Origin: Ehretia macrophylla
Lineage: Eukaryota > Streptophyta > Magnoliopsida > Boraginales > Ehretiaceae
Reading direction: 5' to 3'
Length of the DNA: 64,000 nucleotides
Assembly (NCBI GenBank): GCA_037974665.1
Contig: CM075771.1
Span: 41,152,425-41,216,424 of the forward strand
In this document: positions 1-10,810 of the stretch, in pieces
How positions within the stretch are numbered: position 1 is the stretch's first letter
Layout of the letters: each line of letters begins with the position of its first letter
Program-made: the position numbers and the translations under genes
The notes under the pieces: model-generated
Told to the model about the DNA's origin: nothing
Database searches by the model: none
The model's input: the letters and a program-made list of their open reading frames with translations, nothing else

Positions 1-481
1 AACATTGGGCAAGACAACTTCGCTTCACGTAGAGGTTGAGCCCGCAAACCGATGCCGTAGGGTTTGTGACTAGGTCTTCGTCGCTCCGGTGTCCATAACT
101 TTAGATTTGTAAGGAGTTACGCTGCGCACAACATACGGTTGCAAAGCTTTCTGAGAGCTCTACGACGAGGGCAGCTAGCTTGCTCGATGTACCCGTTTTT
201 GGAGACCTAAATCGAACATTTTCTTCAGTTTCAGGCAACTTTTGTTCTTTTGCTCAATTTTTCCGTCCCGGATCGTACGTCGTGAGCTGTTAAAAGGATG
301 ACAACCTGACCCGCTGGACATCAGAGGGCCCTTCAACGTGTCGATATCACGTCTTGCGAGGATGCTGCGTTGTTTAAGCGGCTGGGTTGTCGTTAATTCC
401 ATTCGGCCTTTTGAATGGGCTATCTCTCTAGCTGGGACAATGAACCGTTAACACATATAGGAATTGTGCCCTCAACATGAC

Positions 482-600
482 GGGTGCGATCATACCAGCA
501 CTAATGATCTGGATCCCATCAGAACTCCTAAGTTAAGCGTGCTTGGGCGAGAGTAGTACTAGGATGGGTGACCCCTTGGGAAGTACTCGTGTTGCACCCC
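482..600 (+). rRNA. 5S rRNA gene 1
   Basis: Full length. Changes: c26a, a27t, c29t, g48t, c95t, c104a. The A box is unchanged; c95t is at the C-box edge. Confidence 0.95.
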
Positions 601-1157
601 ATTTTCAATTTTTTTGCCCTGGTTAGGGTTGCCAAGATACTTTATCCACCAAATCTCTTTTACCGAATCCCACGGAAAATTGGGCAAGACAACTTCGTTT
701 CACGTAGAGGCCGGGCCCTCAAACCGAGGACGTAGGGTTTGTGACCAGGTCTCCGTCACTCCGGTGCCCATAACTTTTAATCTGTAAGGAGTTACGCGGA
801 GCACAGTATACCGTTGCAAAGCTCTCTGAGAGATCTACGACGGGGGCAGCGAACTTGCTCGCTGTGCCCGTTTTGGGAGCCCAAAATCGAACGTTTTCAT
901 GTGTTTCAGGCCACTTTTCTTCTTTTGCCCTGTTTTTCGGTCTCGGATCATACGTCGTGAGCTATTAAAAGGACGACAACCTGACTCGTGGTAGATCATA
1001 GGGCCCTACAATGTGTCGATATCACGTCTTGCGAGGATGCTGCGTTGTTGAAGGGGATGGGTTGTCATTAAGCCCATTGGGCCTTTTGAATGGGCCATCT
1101 CTCTAGGCTGGCACTGTGAACCGTTAACACACATAGGAATTGTGCCCTCAACATGAT

Positions 1158-1276
1158 GGGTGCGATCATACCAGCACTAATGCACAGGATCCCATCAGAA
1201 CTCCGAAGTTAAGCGTGCTTGGGCGAGAGTAGTACTAGGATGGGTGACCCCCTGGGAAGTTCTCGTGTTGCACCCC
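1158..1276 (+). rRNA. 5S rRNA gene 2
   Basis: Full length with only two changes (c29a, c104t), so one of the best-preserved copies. All internal promoter boxes match the majority. Confidence 0.96.
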
Positions 1277-1830
1277 CTTTTAAATTTTTTTGCCCTGGTT
1301 AGGGTTGCAAAGATACTTTATCCACCAAATCTCTTTTATCGAATCCCACAGAACATTGGGCAAGACAACTTCACTTCACGTAGAAGCTGAGCCCGCAAAC
1401 CGAGGCCGTAGGGTTTGTGACTAGGTCTTCGTCGCTCCGGTGTCCATAACTTTAGATCTGTAAGGAGTTACGCAGCGCACAGCATACGGTTGCAAAGTTT
1501 TCTGAAAGCTCTACGACGAGGGCAGCTAGCTTGCTCGATGTGCCCGTTTTTGGAGCCCTAAATCGAACATTTTCATCAGTTTCAGGCAACTTTTGTTCTT
1601 TTGCTCAATTTTTTCATCCCGGATCGTACGTCGTGAGCTGTTAAAAGGATGACAACCTGACCCGCTGGACATCAGAGGGCCCTTCAACGTGTCGATAACA
1701 TGTCTTGCGAGGATGCTGCGTTGTTTAAGCGGCTGGGTTGTCGTTAATCATTGGGCCTTTTGAATGGGCTATCTCTCTAGCTGGGACAATGAACCGTTAA
1801 CACATATAGGAATTGTGCCCTCAACATGAC

Positions 1831-1949
1831 GGGTGCGATCATACCAGTACTAATGCACCGGATCCCATCAGAACTCCGAAGTTAAGCGTGCTTGGGCGAG
1901 ACTAGCACTAGGATGGGTGACCCCCCGGGAAGTCCTCGTGTTGCACCCC
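1831..1949 (+). rRNA. 5S rRNA gene 3
   Basis: Full length. Changes: c18t, g72c, t76c, t96c. g72c alters the intermediate element. Confidence 0.95.
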
Positions 1950-2506
1950 CTTTTCAATTTTTTTTGCCCTGGTTAGGTTGCCAAGATACTTTATCCACCA
2001 AATCTCTATTACCGAATCCCACGAAACATTGGGCAAGACAACTTCGATTCACGTAGAGGCCGGGCCCGCAAAACGAGGTCGTAGGGTTTGTGACCAGGTC
2101 TCCGTCGCTCCGATGCCCATAACTTTTGATCCGTAAGGAGTTACGCTGCGCCCTACATACCGTTGCAAATCTCTCTAAGAGCTCTACGATGGGGGCAGTA
2201 AGAATGCTCGCTGTGACCATTTTTGGAGCCCAAAATCGAAACTTTTCATCAGTTTTAGGCCAATTTTCTACTTTTGCTCTGTTTTTCCGTCCCGGATCAT
2301 ACGTCGTGAGCTGTTAAAGGGACGACAACCTGACTCGCGGGACATCAGAGGGCCCTACAATGTGTCGATATCACATCTTGCGAGAATGCTGCGTTGTTGA
2401 AGCGGACGAGTTGTCGTTAAGCCCATTGGGCCTTTTGAATGGGCCATCTCTCTAGGCTGGGACTGTGAACCGTTAACACATATAGGAATTGTGCCCTCAA
2501 CATGAT

Positions 2507-2625
2507 GGATGCGAACATACCATCACTAATGCACCGGATCCCATCAGAACTCCGAAGTTAAGCGTGCTTGGGCGAGAGTAGTACTAGGATGGGTGACCCC
2601 CTTGGAAGTCCTCGTGTTGCACCCC
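2507..2625 (+). rRNA. 5S rRNA gene 4
   Basis: Full length. Changes: g3a, t9a, g17t, g97t. The internal boxes are nearly intact; g3a gives the GGATGCG start common in other plants. Confidence 0.95.
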
Positions 2626-3183
2626 CTTTTCAATTTTTTTTGCCTTAGTTAGGGTTGCCGAGATACTTTATCCACCAAATCTCTATTACCAAATCCCACA
2701 GAACATTGGGCAAGACAACTTTGCTTCACGTAGAGGCTGGGCCCGCAAACCGAGGGCGTAAGGATTGTGACTAGGTCTCCGTCACTCCGGTGCCCATAAC
2801 TTTTTATCCGTAAGGAGTTACGCGGATCACAACATACCGTTACAAAGCTCTCTGAGAGCTCTACGGTAGGGGCTGCCATCTTGCTCGTTGTGCCCATTTT
2901 TGGAGCACAAAATCGAATATTTTCATCAGTTTCATGCCACTTTTCTTCTTTTGCTCTGTTTTTTCGTCTCGGATCGTACGTCATGAGTTGTTAAAAGGAC
3001 GACAACCAGACTGGCGGGACATCAGAGGCCCCTGCAATGTGTCGATATCACATCTTGCGAGGATGCTGCGTTGTTGAAGCGGATGGGTTGTCGTTAAGCC
3101 CATTGGGTTTTTTGAATGGGCCATCTCTCTAGGCTGAGACTGTGAACCGTTAACACATTTAAGAATTGTGCTCTCAACATGAC

Positions 3184-3302
3184 GGGTGCGATCATACCAA
3201 TACTAATGCACCGGATCCCATCAGAACTCCGAAGTTAAGTGTGCTTGGGCGAGAGTAGTACAAGGATGGGTGACCCCCTGGGAAGTACTCGTGTTGCGCC
3301 CC
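3184..3302 (+). rRNA. 5S rRNA gene 5
   Basis: Full length. Changes: g17a, c18t, c57t, t79a, c104a, a115g. c57t is a CpG decay change in the A box. Confidence 0.95.
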
Positions 3303-3860
3303 CTTTTCAATTTTTTTTGCCCCGGTTAGGGTTGCCAAGATAATTTATCCTCCAAATCTCTATTACCGAATCCCACTGAACATTGGGCAAGACAACTTCG
3401 CTTCACGTAGAGGCCGAGCACACAAACTGAGGGCGTAGTGTTTGTGACCAGGTCTTCGTCTCTCCAGTTGCCATAACTTTTTATCCGTAAGGAGTTACGC
3501 AGCGCACATCATACCGTTGCAAAGCTCCCTGAGAGCTCTACAACAGGGTCAGCCAGCTTGCTCTCTATGCCCATTTTTGGAGCCCAAAATCGAACGTTTT
3601 CATCAGTTTCAGGCAACTTTTCTTCTTTTGCCCTGTTTTTTCGTCCCGGATCGTACGTCGTCAGCTGTTAAAAGGATGACAACTTAACTCACGGGACATC
3701 AGATTGCCCTAAAACGTGTCAATATCAGATCTTGTGAGGATGCTGCGTTGTTGAAGCGGATGTGTTGTCGTTAAGCCCATTTGGCCTTTTGAATGGGCCA
3801 TCTCTCTAGGCTGGGACTGTGAACCGTTAACACATATAGGAATTCTGCCCTCAAGATGAC

Positions 3861-3979
3861 GGGTGCGATCATACCCGAACTAATGCACCAGATCCCATCA
3901 GAACTTCGAAGTTAATTGTGCTTGGGCGAAAGTAGTACTAGGATGGGTGACCCCATGGGAAGTCCTCGTGTTGCACCCC
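3861..3979 (+). rRNA. 5S rRNA gene 6 (divergent)
   Basis: Full length. Eight changes: a16c, c18a, g30a, c46t, g56t, c57t, g70a, c95a. Two adjacent changes in the A box and one in the intermediate element make normal function doubtful. Confidence 0.93.
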
Positions 3980-4112
3980 CTTTTCAATTTTTTTTGCCCA
4001 GGTTAGGGTTGCCATGATACTTTATCCACCAAATCTCTATTATTGAATCCCATGGAACATTGGGCAAGACAACTTCGCTTCACGTAGAGGTCGGGCCCAC
4101 AAACCGAGGGCG

Positions 4113-4120
4113 TAGGGTTT
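4113..4120 (-). promoter_or_regulatory. telo-box-like motif in 5S spacer (representative copy)
   Basis: TAGGGTTT on the + strand reads AAACCCTA on the other strand, the plant telo-box found in promoters of translation genes. It lies about 420 bp before gene 7 and recurs at the same place in most spacers of the window. Its conservation is seen; a role in 5S control is only a guess. Confidence 0.4.
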
Positions 4121-4450
4121 GTGACCCGTTCTCCGTCGCTCCGGTGCCCATAACTTTTGATCCGTAAGGAGTTATGCGGCGCACAGTATACCGTTGCAAA
4201 ACTCTCTGAGAGCTCTACGACAGGGGCAGCCAGATTGCTCGCTATGCCCTTTTTGTAGCCCAAAATCGAACGTTTTAATTAGTTTCAAGCTATTTTTCTT
4301 CTTTTGCCCTGTTTTTTCATCCCGGATCGTACGTCGTGAGCTGTTAAAAGGACGACAACCTGACTTGCTGTACATCAGAGGGCCCTACAACGTGTCGATA
4401 TCACATCTTGTGAGGATGCTGCGTTAGTGTAGCGGATGGGTTGTCGTTAA

Positions 4451-4475
4451 GCCCATTGGGCCTTTTGAATGGGCC
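4451..4475 (+). promoter_or_regulatory. paired TGGGCC (site II-like) boxes within an inverted repeat (representative copy)
   Basis: TGGGCC occurs at 4457-4462 and 4470-4475, within perfect 7-bp inverted arms GCCCATT/AATGGGC (4451-4457 and 4468-4474). Its centre is about 73 bp before gene 7, and the pair recurs in nearly every unit. TGGGCC is the site II element bound by TCP factors in plant promoters of ribosomal protein genes. Function here is inferred only from the motif and its conservation. Confidence 0.4.
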
Positions 4476-4508
4476 ATCACTCTAGGCTGGCTCTATGAAC
4501 GTTAACAC

Positions 4509-4535
4509 ATATAGGAATTGTGCCCTCAACATGAC
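4509..4535 (+). promoter_or_regulatory. 5S upstream promoter elements (representative copy, gene 7)
   Basis: ATATA at -27 to -23, GC at -14/-13 and C at -1 match the arrangement known for plant 5S genes (TATA-like, GC, C at -1). The same layout precedes most genes in the window. It is altered in the block 47.9-52.7 kb, where ATATA reads AAATA. Confidence 0.8.
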
Positions 4536-4654
4536 GGGTGCGATCATACCAGCACTAATGCACCGGATCCCATCAGAACTCCGCAGTTAAGCGTGCTTGG
4601 GCGAGAGTAGTACTAGGATGGGTGACCCCTTGTGAATTCCTCGTGTTGCACCCC
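4536..4654 (+). rRNA. 5S rRNA gene 7
   Basis: Full length. Changes: a49c, c95t, g98t, g102t. The a49c variant and the spacer variant in front of it recur at genes 10 and 21. Confidence 0.95.
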
Positions 4655-4655
4655 C

Positions 4656-4670
4656 TTTTCAATTTTTTTT
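4656..4670 (+). terminator. Pol III T-run terminator after 5S gene (representative copy)
   Basis: TTTT at 4656-4659, then an eight-T run at 4663-4670, starts two bases after the gene end. An equivalent T4 plus T7-T8 pair follows nearly every 5S gene in the window. Confidence 0.85.
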
Positions 4671-5213
4671 GCCCTGGTTAGGGATGCCAAGATACTTTAT
4701 CCACCAAATTTCTATTATCGAATCCCACGGAACATTACGTACGATAACTTCGCTTCACGTAGAGGTCGGGCCCGCAAACCGAGGGCGTAGGATTTGTGAC
4801 CAGGTCTCCGTCGCTCCGGTGCCCATAACTTTTGGTCCGTAAAGAGTTACGCGGCGCACAACATACCGTTGCAAAGCTCTCTGAGAGTTCTACGACAAGG
4901 GAAGCCAGCTTGCTCGCTGTGCCCATTTTTGGAGCCCAAAATCGAATGTTTTCATCAGTTTCAGGCCACTTTTCTTCTTTTCCTTTGTTTTTCGGTCCCA
5001 GATCGTACGTCGTGAGCTGTTAAAAGGATGACAACCTGACTCGCGGGACATCAGAGGGCCTGACAACATTTTTGATGTCATGTCTTGCGAGGATGCTGCG
5101 TTGTTGAAGCGGATGGGTTGTCGTTAAGCCCATTGGGCCTTTTGAATGGGCCATCTCTCCAGGCTGGCACTATGAACCGTTAACACATATAGGAATTGTG
5201 CCCTCAACATGTC

Positions 5214-5332
5214 GGGTGTGATCATACCAGCACTAATGCACCGGATCCCATCAGAACTCCGAAGTTAAGCGTGCTTGGGTGAGAGTAGTACTAGGATGGG
5301 TGACCCCCTGTGAAGTCCTCGTGTTGCACCCC
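5214..5332 (+). rRNA. 5S rRNA gene 8
   Basis: Full length. Changes: c6t, c67t, g98t. c6t is shared with gene 11, its counterpart one triplet downstream. Confidence 0.95.
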
Positions 5333-5889
5333 CTTTTCAATTTTTTTGCCCTGGTTAGGGTTGCCAAGATACTTTATCCACCAAATCTCTATTACCAAAT
5401 CCCACGGATCATTGGACAAGACAACTTCGCTTCACATAGAAGCCGGGCCCACAAACTGAGGGCGTAGGGTTTGTGACCACGTCTCCGTCGCTCCGGTGCC
5501 CATAACTTTTCATCCGTAACGAGTTATGTGGCACACAACATACCATTACAAAGCTCTCTAAGAGCTCTACGACGGGGGCAGCCACCTTGCTCGCTGTGCC
5601 CATTTTTGGAGACCAAAATCGAACGTTTTCATCAGTTGTAGGCCATTTTTCTTCTTTTGCTATGTTTTTTCATCCCGGATCGTACGTCGTGAGCTGTTAA
5701 AAGGACGACAACCTGACTCACGGGACATCAGAGGGCCCTACAGCGTGTCGATATCACGTCTTGCGAGGATGCTGTGTTGTTGAAGCGGATGGGTTGTCGT
5801 TAAGCCCATTGGGCCTTTTGAATTGGCCATCTCTCTAGGCTGGCACTGTGAACCCTTATCACATATAGGAATTATGCCCTCAAGATGAC

Positions 5890-6008
5890 GGGTGCGATCA
5901 TACCAGTACTAATGCACCGGATCCCATCAGAACTCTGAAGTTAAGCGTGCTTGGGTGAGAGTAGTATTAGGATGGGTTACCCCCTGTGAAGTCCTCGTGT
6001 TGTAGCCC
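5890..6008 (+). rRNA. 5S rRNA gene 9
   Basis: Full length. Changes: c18t, c47t, c67t, c78t, g89t, g98t, c114t, c116g. g89t breaks the GTGACC core of the C box. c47t and g98t are shared with gene 12. Its spacer hosts the Athila-type insertion. Confidence 0.94.
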
Positions 6009-6582
6009 CTTTTCAATTTTTTTTGCCCTGGTTAGGGTTGCCAAGATACTTTATCCACCAAATCTCTATTACTGAATCCCACGGAAAATTAGGTGATGTG
6101 ACTGTATTTGCAGCACTCAAACCATGGTATTTGTACTGCATTTGTATCTTAACTCTGGAATAAATGCAAGACTTTGATACTTTCTATGCAATGTAGGAAA
6201 ATACTGAAAAGTGAAGAATCAGGCCCGAAATGATCTAAATTGCAAGTCAAGAAGTAAGAATGGGAAAGCATGAGAAGAAGTTGAAGAATGAAGCTCATAG
6301 AAAAGAAACTTGGCTGAAACTAGCACGAAATCAGACTCGGAACATTGACCCAAATGATCTCAAATAGTGACCCATGTCCGTTTTTGGCAAATCATATCAG
6401 TTTTTCGGGTAGAAACAGCATTTTGAGCACAACGCATGACTTTTGTCCTGCGCGCGGCGTGATTTTAGCCAAATTCCATCGTTTGGAGTGTCAAAACAGT
6501 GAAAAATACCCAAAAATGCTGCGGTCAACAATCTGGTCAAAGTCAACAAACGGAAAAAAGTCAACTATTTCAGAATTTTGCC

Positions 6583-6590
6583 TATAAATA
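6583..6590 (+). promoter_or_regulatory. TATA box of the Athila-type LTR
   Basis: TATAAATA lies about 490 bp into the LTR, where a retrotransposon Pol II promoter is expected. Transcription would start about 25-35 bp downstream, near 6615-6620. Confidence 0.65.
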
Positions 6591-6735
6591 GAGCTTCAAC
6601 CCTTTGAGAATTCTTGAGTTAATTTTGGAGTATTATCAATATTTTTGATATAATTCCGAGTTAATTCTATTTAGTTTTAAATTTTAGTTTTAGTTAATTA
6701 AGTAGTAGTAGAATACGGGGGAAGTCCCGCCTAGG

Positions 6736-6911
6736 TAGCTCTTATTCGGGGAAATTTTGCCCGAATAGCTACTTTTAGGGGGAAGTCTGACCCAAGTTGT
6801 TATTATCCGGGGGAGGTTCTGCCCGAATAGCTTTTAATAGGAAAGCTCTTATTCGGGGGAAACTCATCCCTAATAGTTCTTATTCGGGAGAAATTAGCTC
6901 CGCCCGAATAG
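6736..6911 (+). repeat. Four tandem short hairpin repeats in the LTR
   Basis: Two copies are perfect 8-bp palindromic arms TATTCGGG/CCCGAATA (6743-6750 with 6760-6767; 6881-6888 with 6903-6910). Two degraded copies lie between, near 6801-6830 and 6850-6875. They fall downstream of the predicted transcription start, so they would be in the 5' RNA leader. Confidence 0.75.
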
Positions 6912-7782
6912 CTATTTTGCGTCGGACCTCTGCTCAAATTTCAGGAATCAGAAATATGCGTTCGTCAATATGGGGGAGCCTTTCTTGACTCTCTTTTATT
7001 TACATAACTTGTATTCATTTATGTCTGAGTAGATTGATATCTAGGGGTGAATATTGTAAATGATCGTATTTTAATATATGGTCTCGGATATAGTTTATTC
7101 AATTCATTTTGCAATGTATGGCTTGTTTTAATTAAGTATTTCATACGTAATGCTTTTAAGTAGACGTTATGATTTCTTTACTTTCGCTTCATAAATATTA
7201 TACTTGTAGTTAATATTATGAATGCATTACTTTAGTGCCATATAATTATTTTAATCGTGAGTCAGGTTGTACCATAGACTCTATGAAACTATAGGTTGTA
7301 CCATAGTTTCTATCTGTAAGGTTAATTCCTTAGTTTAGTTTGCCTTGTTGTACTTGGTTAAAATAAGCTAAGTAGATTAACTAGGTCTATAGCTTTTAGC
7401 TTAACCGGGTGTATGCTTGTAGCTTAAACCCTTGCAGAATTAGATAAACTAGATATCGAGCTTATATTAATTGCCTCATTTACATGTTCAAACCCCTAGA
7501 TCACCATCTCTCGTATTCCACTAATACTTAGTATAACTTAGATAATTTAGTTAGTTTAATTTAGTTTACATTTCTCGCACGTTACTCAAACCTACCTTGC
7601 GATTTGTCACTTAAGCGCTTTAACACTTTCACACTACTTCACTAACTTAAACTAGCGAGCTTCCCTGTGGTACAATTCCGCACTCATAGCACACTACACT
7701 ACAAAGATCCGTGCATTTGCGGGTATTTTAACTTGGTTATTTTGTGCACATTTTAACGCACAACCCGATCGCATCAAGTTTT

Positions 7783-7800
7783 TGGCGCCGTTGCCGGAGA
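7783..7800 (+). other. Primer binding site, tRNA-Asp
   Basis: TGGCGCCGTTGCCGG followed by AGA is complementary to the 3' end of plant tRNA-Asp(GUC), with a mismatch after the first 15 bases. tRNA-Asp priming is typical of Athila-lineage elements. It lies about 10 bp after the LTR end. Confidence 0.85.
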
Positions 7801-8013
7801 TTGAACAATAAAAATAATTTTTTTTTAAAAAAAAAATTTAAAAATAAAAATAATAATATATTTCAAATTTTAGGAATTTTGATTTATTGGAAAATGAGTC
7901 ATTTTAATGATTCATCTAATCAATGAGCTTTTATCTATTACTGTTTGTAAAGTATATTAGTATTTTTTTAATCTTGTAATTTTATTTCGTATTTAAAGTT
8001 TATAAGTAGTTGT

Positions 8014-9117
8014 ATGCACGGGCGTCGTTCTTTGGATCCAGAACTTGCCCCGTTTGATCCTGAGCTCGAGAAAAATTTGCGTAGGAAGTTAAAATTCCCA
8101 ATGGCAGATCCAGAAGTAAATATCCCGCCTCTTCCTATAGCTCAGCCTGTTAATCATCCTGTGAACCAACCGATGACTTTACGTCAACATTTTTCACCAG
8201 GTGATTTTGACCCTGAATTTGCCATAGCCCCACCGGCTCTTGGCAATATAAATTTTGAGCTCAAAATAGGGACTATTTCAATGCTTCCTTCCTTCTATGG
8301 AAAAAGAAATGAAAATCCTCACGCTCACATCGTGCAATTCATTGAAGCATGCACAATGCTTCACATTCCTAATGTGAGCCGTGAAAATATTCACCTGCGT
8401 CTGTTTCCCTTTTCATTGAAAGATAAAGCCAAACAATGGCTAAATCATCTAGACGCAAGAGTGATCACTTCTTGGGGAGAACTTATTCATAAATTTTTAT
8501 ATAGGTTCTTCCCAATGGCTAAGACTACTACTCTGCGAACAGCCATCATGACATTCACACAGTCAGACTTAGAGCCATTTCATGAATCATGGGAAAAGTT
8601 TAACGATCTTAAGAATCAGTGTCCTCATCATGGGTTTGATCGTCCCGAACTCTTGCATTATTTCTTCAAAGGTCTTACCCCTCATAATAAGATGATAGTT
8701 AATGGAATGAGCAATGGAGGTTTTTATAACCTCACAGCGGACGAAGCTTGGAAAAGAATAGAAAATATTGCTGAAGACTCTCTCCAAAACACTGCTAATG
8801 ATAGAGAGAGTAAGAGCACCCAAAATCTCCAAAAGAGGGCATTGTTTGAAGTTAACTCTAGTTCTAATTCCCAATTGACTGACAAAGTAGATGCCCCAGC
8901 TCATCAACTAGAAAAATTCATCTCTCTAGGGTCTTCTTCTTCTTCAGCTCCTCAGATCACGGAAGTTTGTACCGTATGTTCTGCAATAGATCACTCTACT
9001 CTAAACTGTCCAATCGGTTCACAATTTCCTGAATTCATGCAAGAACAAATTTATGCCGCCCAAGGATATACAAGGAATTACAATCCGTATTCTAACACGT
9101 ATAATCCAGGCTGGTGA
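8014..9117 (+). pseudogene. gag: gag, N-terminal and capsid part, cut by a stop
   Basis: An open frame of 367 codons from a real ATG encodes the structural Gag protein. Residues about 90-240 fit the retrotransposon gag (capsid) domain, including the stretch DKAKQWLNHL. A CCHC zinc knuckle (C-x2-C-x4-H-x4-C) is at residues 319-332. The frame stops at TGA 9115-9117, but the same frame continues downstream with Q- and N-rich gag-like sequence, so the stop is a lesion and not the natural end. Confidence 0.88.
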
Positions 9118-9768
9118 GACAATCCCGCATTTTCGTGGCGACAAGGGAATCAAGAGACTCAGTTTCCTCAACATCAATATCAAAAAAGACAAGGAAACTA
9201 TGAGCCTCATCAACAAAGTCAGCAAGGAAATGTTGACAATCGATTCCCTCAACAGCAATATCGGAGGCCACAGAATAATAACCCTCCTGGTTACTATCCA
9301 GTCCAACAGGACAATCCGTTCAGAATACAACGGAACAATGTCCCAGCTCTTCCTTCTGTACAGTCATCATCTGATGACAAATTTGACAAACTTATGCAAA
9401 TGTTTCAAGTTCAACAACAGTCTATTGCTAAACTTGAAGGACAAATCAAGTAGATGGCCCAAACTTTAAGTAAGAGAGACGAGGGTAAGCTTCCATCTCA
9501 GACCGTGGTAAATCCACGAGGATAGTATAGTACTATCCAAACTAAGACAGTACAAGAACAGGCCAAGGCTGTAGTTACCCTTAGGAGTAGGAAAACCATT
9601 GATAACCAGGTTAGAGTAAAGGTTAGGGATGTTCCAGAAGAAATTGAGGAATTAGAGGAATCTGAGATTGAGGTTTTAAGCAAAGATGTTAAATATTGCC
9701 GTAGGAATAAAAACCTAACGGTGGAGCCTATAGTTGAACCATCCTCACGAGCACCTTTTCCATAGCTC
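9118..9768 (+). pseudogene. gag: gag C-terminal tail / gag-pro linker, multiple stops
   Basis: The gag frame continues past 9117 with Q-, N- and P-rich sequence, then a charged region. It is interrupted in frame at TAG 9451, TAG 9523 and TAG 9763, after which the coding signal moves to another frame. Athila-type gag-pol polyproteins have a similar low-complexity linker here. I recognise it by frame continuity and composition rather than by a domain. Confidence 0.7.
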
Positions 9769-9782
9769 TGTCCTGTCCAAAG

Positions 9783-10352
9783 CCGACTGATGATCCTAAA
9801 CAACTCAAGGTCTTAGAGCATCTGAAAGATATTAAGATCAATTTGCCATTAGTTGAGGTAATACAACAGATTCCAGTCTATGCCAAATTTCTGAAGGATT
9901 TATGTGTGAAAAAGAGACGGACCAACTCCATTCCTAAGAAGGTCCGTCTTACTGAAAAGGTTAGCAATATCTGCACTAGAGGACTGCCTCAGAAGTGTAG
10001 TGACTCAGGAGCTTTCACCATTCCATGCTTAATTAATGACCAACGCATAGAAAGCGCCTTGCTAGACTTAGGATCTAGTGTTAACCTCATCCCTCACACA
10101 GTCTACCAAATGTTAGGTCTTGGAGTGTTAACACCGACTAATGTGACCCTCCAATTGGCAGATAGATCTGAGCGACAACCTCGAGGTATTGTAGAAGATG
10201 TGATCGTTAGAGTAGGAGAATTCTTATTCCCAGTGGACTTCATTGTGTTAGATATGGACTTAGGCCCTGATAACAAAAATACCACTCCCGTTTTACTAGG
10301 CAGACCATTCCTAGCAACAGCTGATGCTTTATCTATTGTAGGACGGGTATGA
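9783..10352 (+). pseudogene. pro: Retrotransposon aspartic protease
   Basis: Open in frame from about 9783; the start is arbitrary, because in the polyprotein this follows gag directly. The catalytic motif is DLGSS at about 10065-10079, followed by NLIP, and the typical later motif LLGRPFLATA precedes the end. A frameshift near 10330-10345 moves the coding signal to the next frame and causes the stop at 10350-10352. The protease would cleave the Gag-Pol polyprotein. The DLG triad instead of DSG/DTG is as in Athila-type elements. Confidence 0.85.
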
Positions 10353-10798
10353 TAGAACTAACATTTGGGAACATGAGAACTAAGCTAAGGGTTGCTGATG
10401 CAGCCAACAAATTGAATCAAGATGAGGAAGAAGAATGCTTCTATGTTGATACCATTGACTCATGTATAGATGAGTTTGCCCAATTGATTCTAACTCCTAA
10501 TCAAGAAATAGCTGAGTTAGAACGACTTTTGTATGAGTGCAACATTTCTCCTAAAATGGTCGCCTCTGCTTCCATTGTTGTTGATCCAAATAAGGACGAT
10601 CAAGTAACAACTCATTTCCCTGAAGTTTCAGAATGTCCTACAATTGAGTCCCTACCAGTTTTGGAACTCAAAACCTTGCCCCAACATCTTAAGTATGCCT
10701 ACTTAGGACCTGATGAGACTCTTCCAGTCATCATTGCCTCGGATTTGACTCCCGAGCATGAAGACAAACTGTTAAAAGTCCTAAGTACCCATAAATAG
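10349..10798 (+). pseudogene. pol: pol linker between protease and reverse transcriptase
   Basis: An open frame of 149 codons rich in acidic residues, continuing from the protease after the frameshift and ending at TAG 10796-10798. It is in the same frame as the reverse transcriptase that follows 12 bp later, so the stop is a single-codon lesion inside one polyprotein. No catalytic domain is visible. Confidence 0.75.
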
Positions 10799-10810
10799 GC
10801 GATAGGTTGG

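Larger units (their letters stand above)
1..6093 (+). repeat. 5S rDNA tandem array, segment 1 (genes 1-9)
   Basis: Nine 5S units of 673-678 bp in head-to-tail order. Each unit is a 119-nt gene followed by a 558-bp spacer. The gene has the plant 5S internal promoter: A box about 50-64, intermediate element 67-72, C box 80-97. Straight after the gene come a T4 and then a T7-T8 run, which fit RNA polymerase III termination. The spacer holds a TAGGGTTT box about 250 bp after the gene and a pair of TGGGCC boxes about 80 bp before the next gene. The window opens 196 bp into a unit. The segment ends where a retrotransposon enters the spacer, 203 bp after the start of gene 9. In the gene entries, changes are given as majority base, position in gene, observed base. 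Confidence 0.97.
6094..7773 (+). repeat. 5' LTR of the Athila-type element
   Basis: About 1680 bp from TG at 6094, the first base not matching the 5S spacer, to a CA just before the tRNA-Asp primer site. It contains a TATA box at 6583-6590, so U3 is roughly 6094-6615. Small hairpin repeats occupy 6736-6911, and an AT-rich R/U5 part follows. The 3' boundary is inferred from the CA nearest the primer site and could move by a few bases. No second copy exists in the window for comparison, so LTR status rests on position and structure. Confidence 0.75.

Noticed and set aside
4000-4130. Telomere repeats (TTAGGG, TAGGGTTT)
   Set aside because: Single short boxes at fixed places in the unit and not tandem telomere DNA; treated as spacer motifs.
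7783-7800. tRNA gene fragment
   Set aside because: Only the 3' complement of tRNA-Asp is present, at the place of a primer binding site, with no tRNA body.
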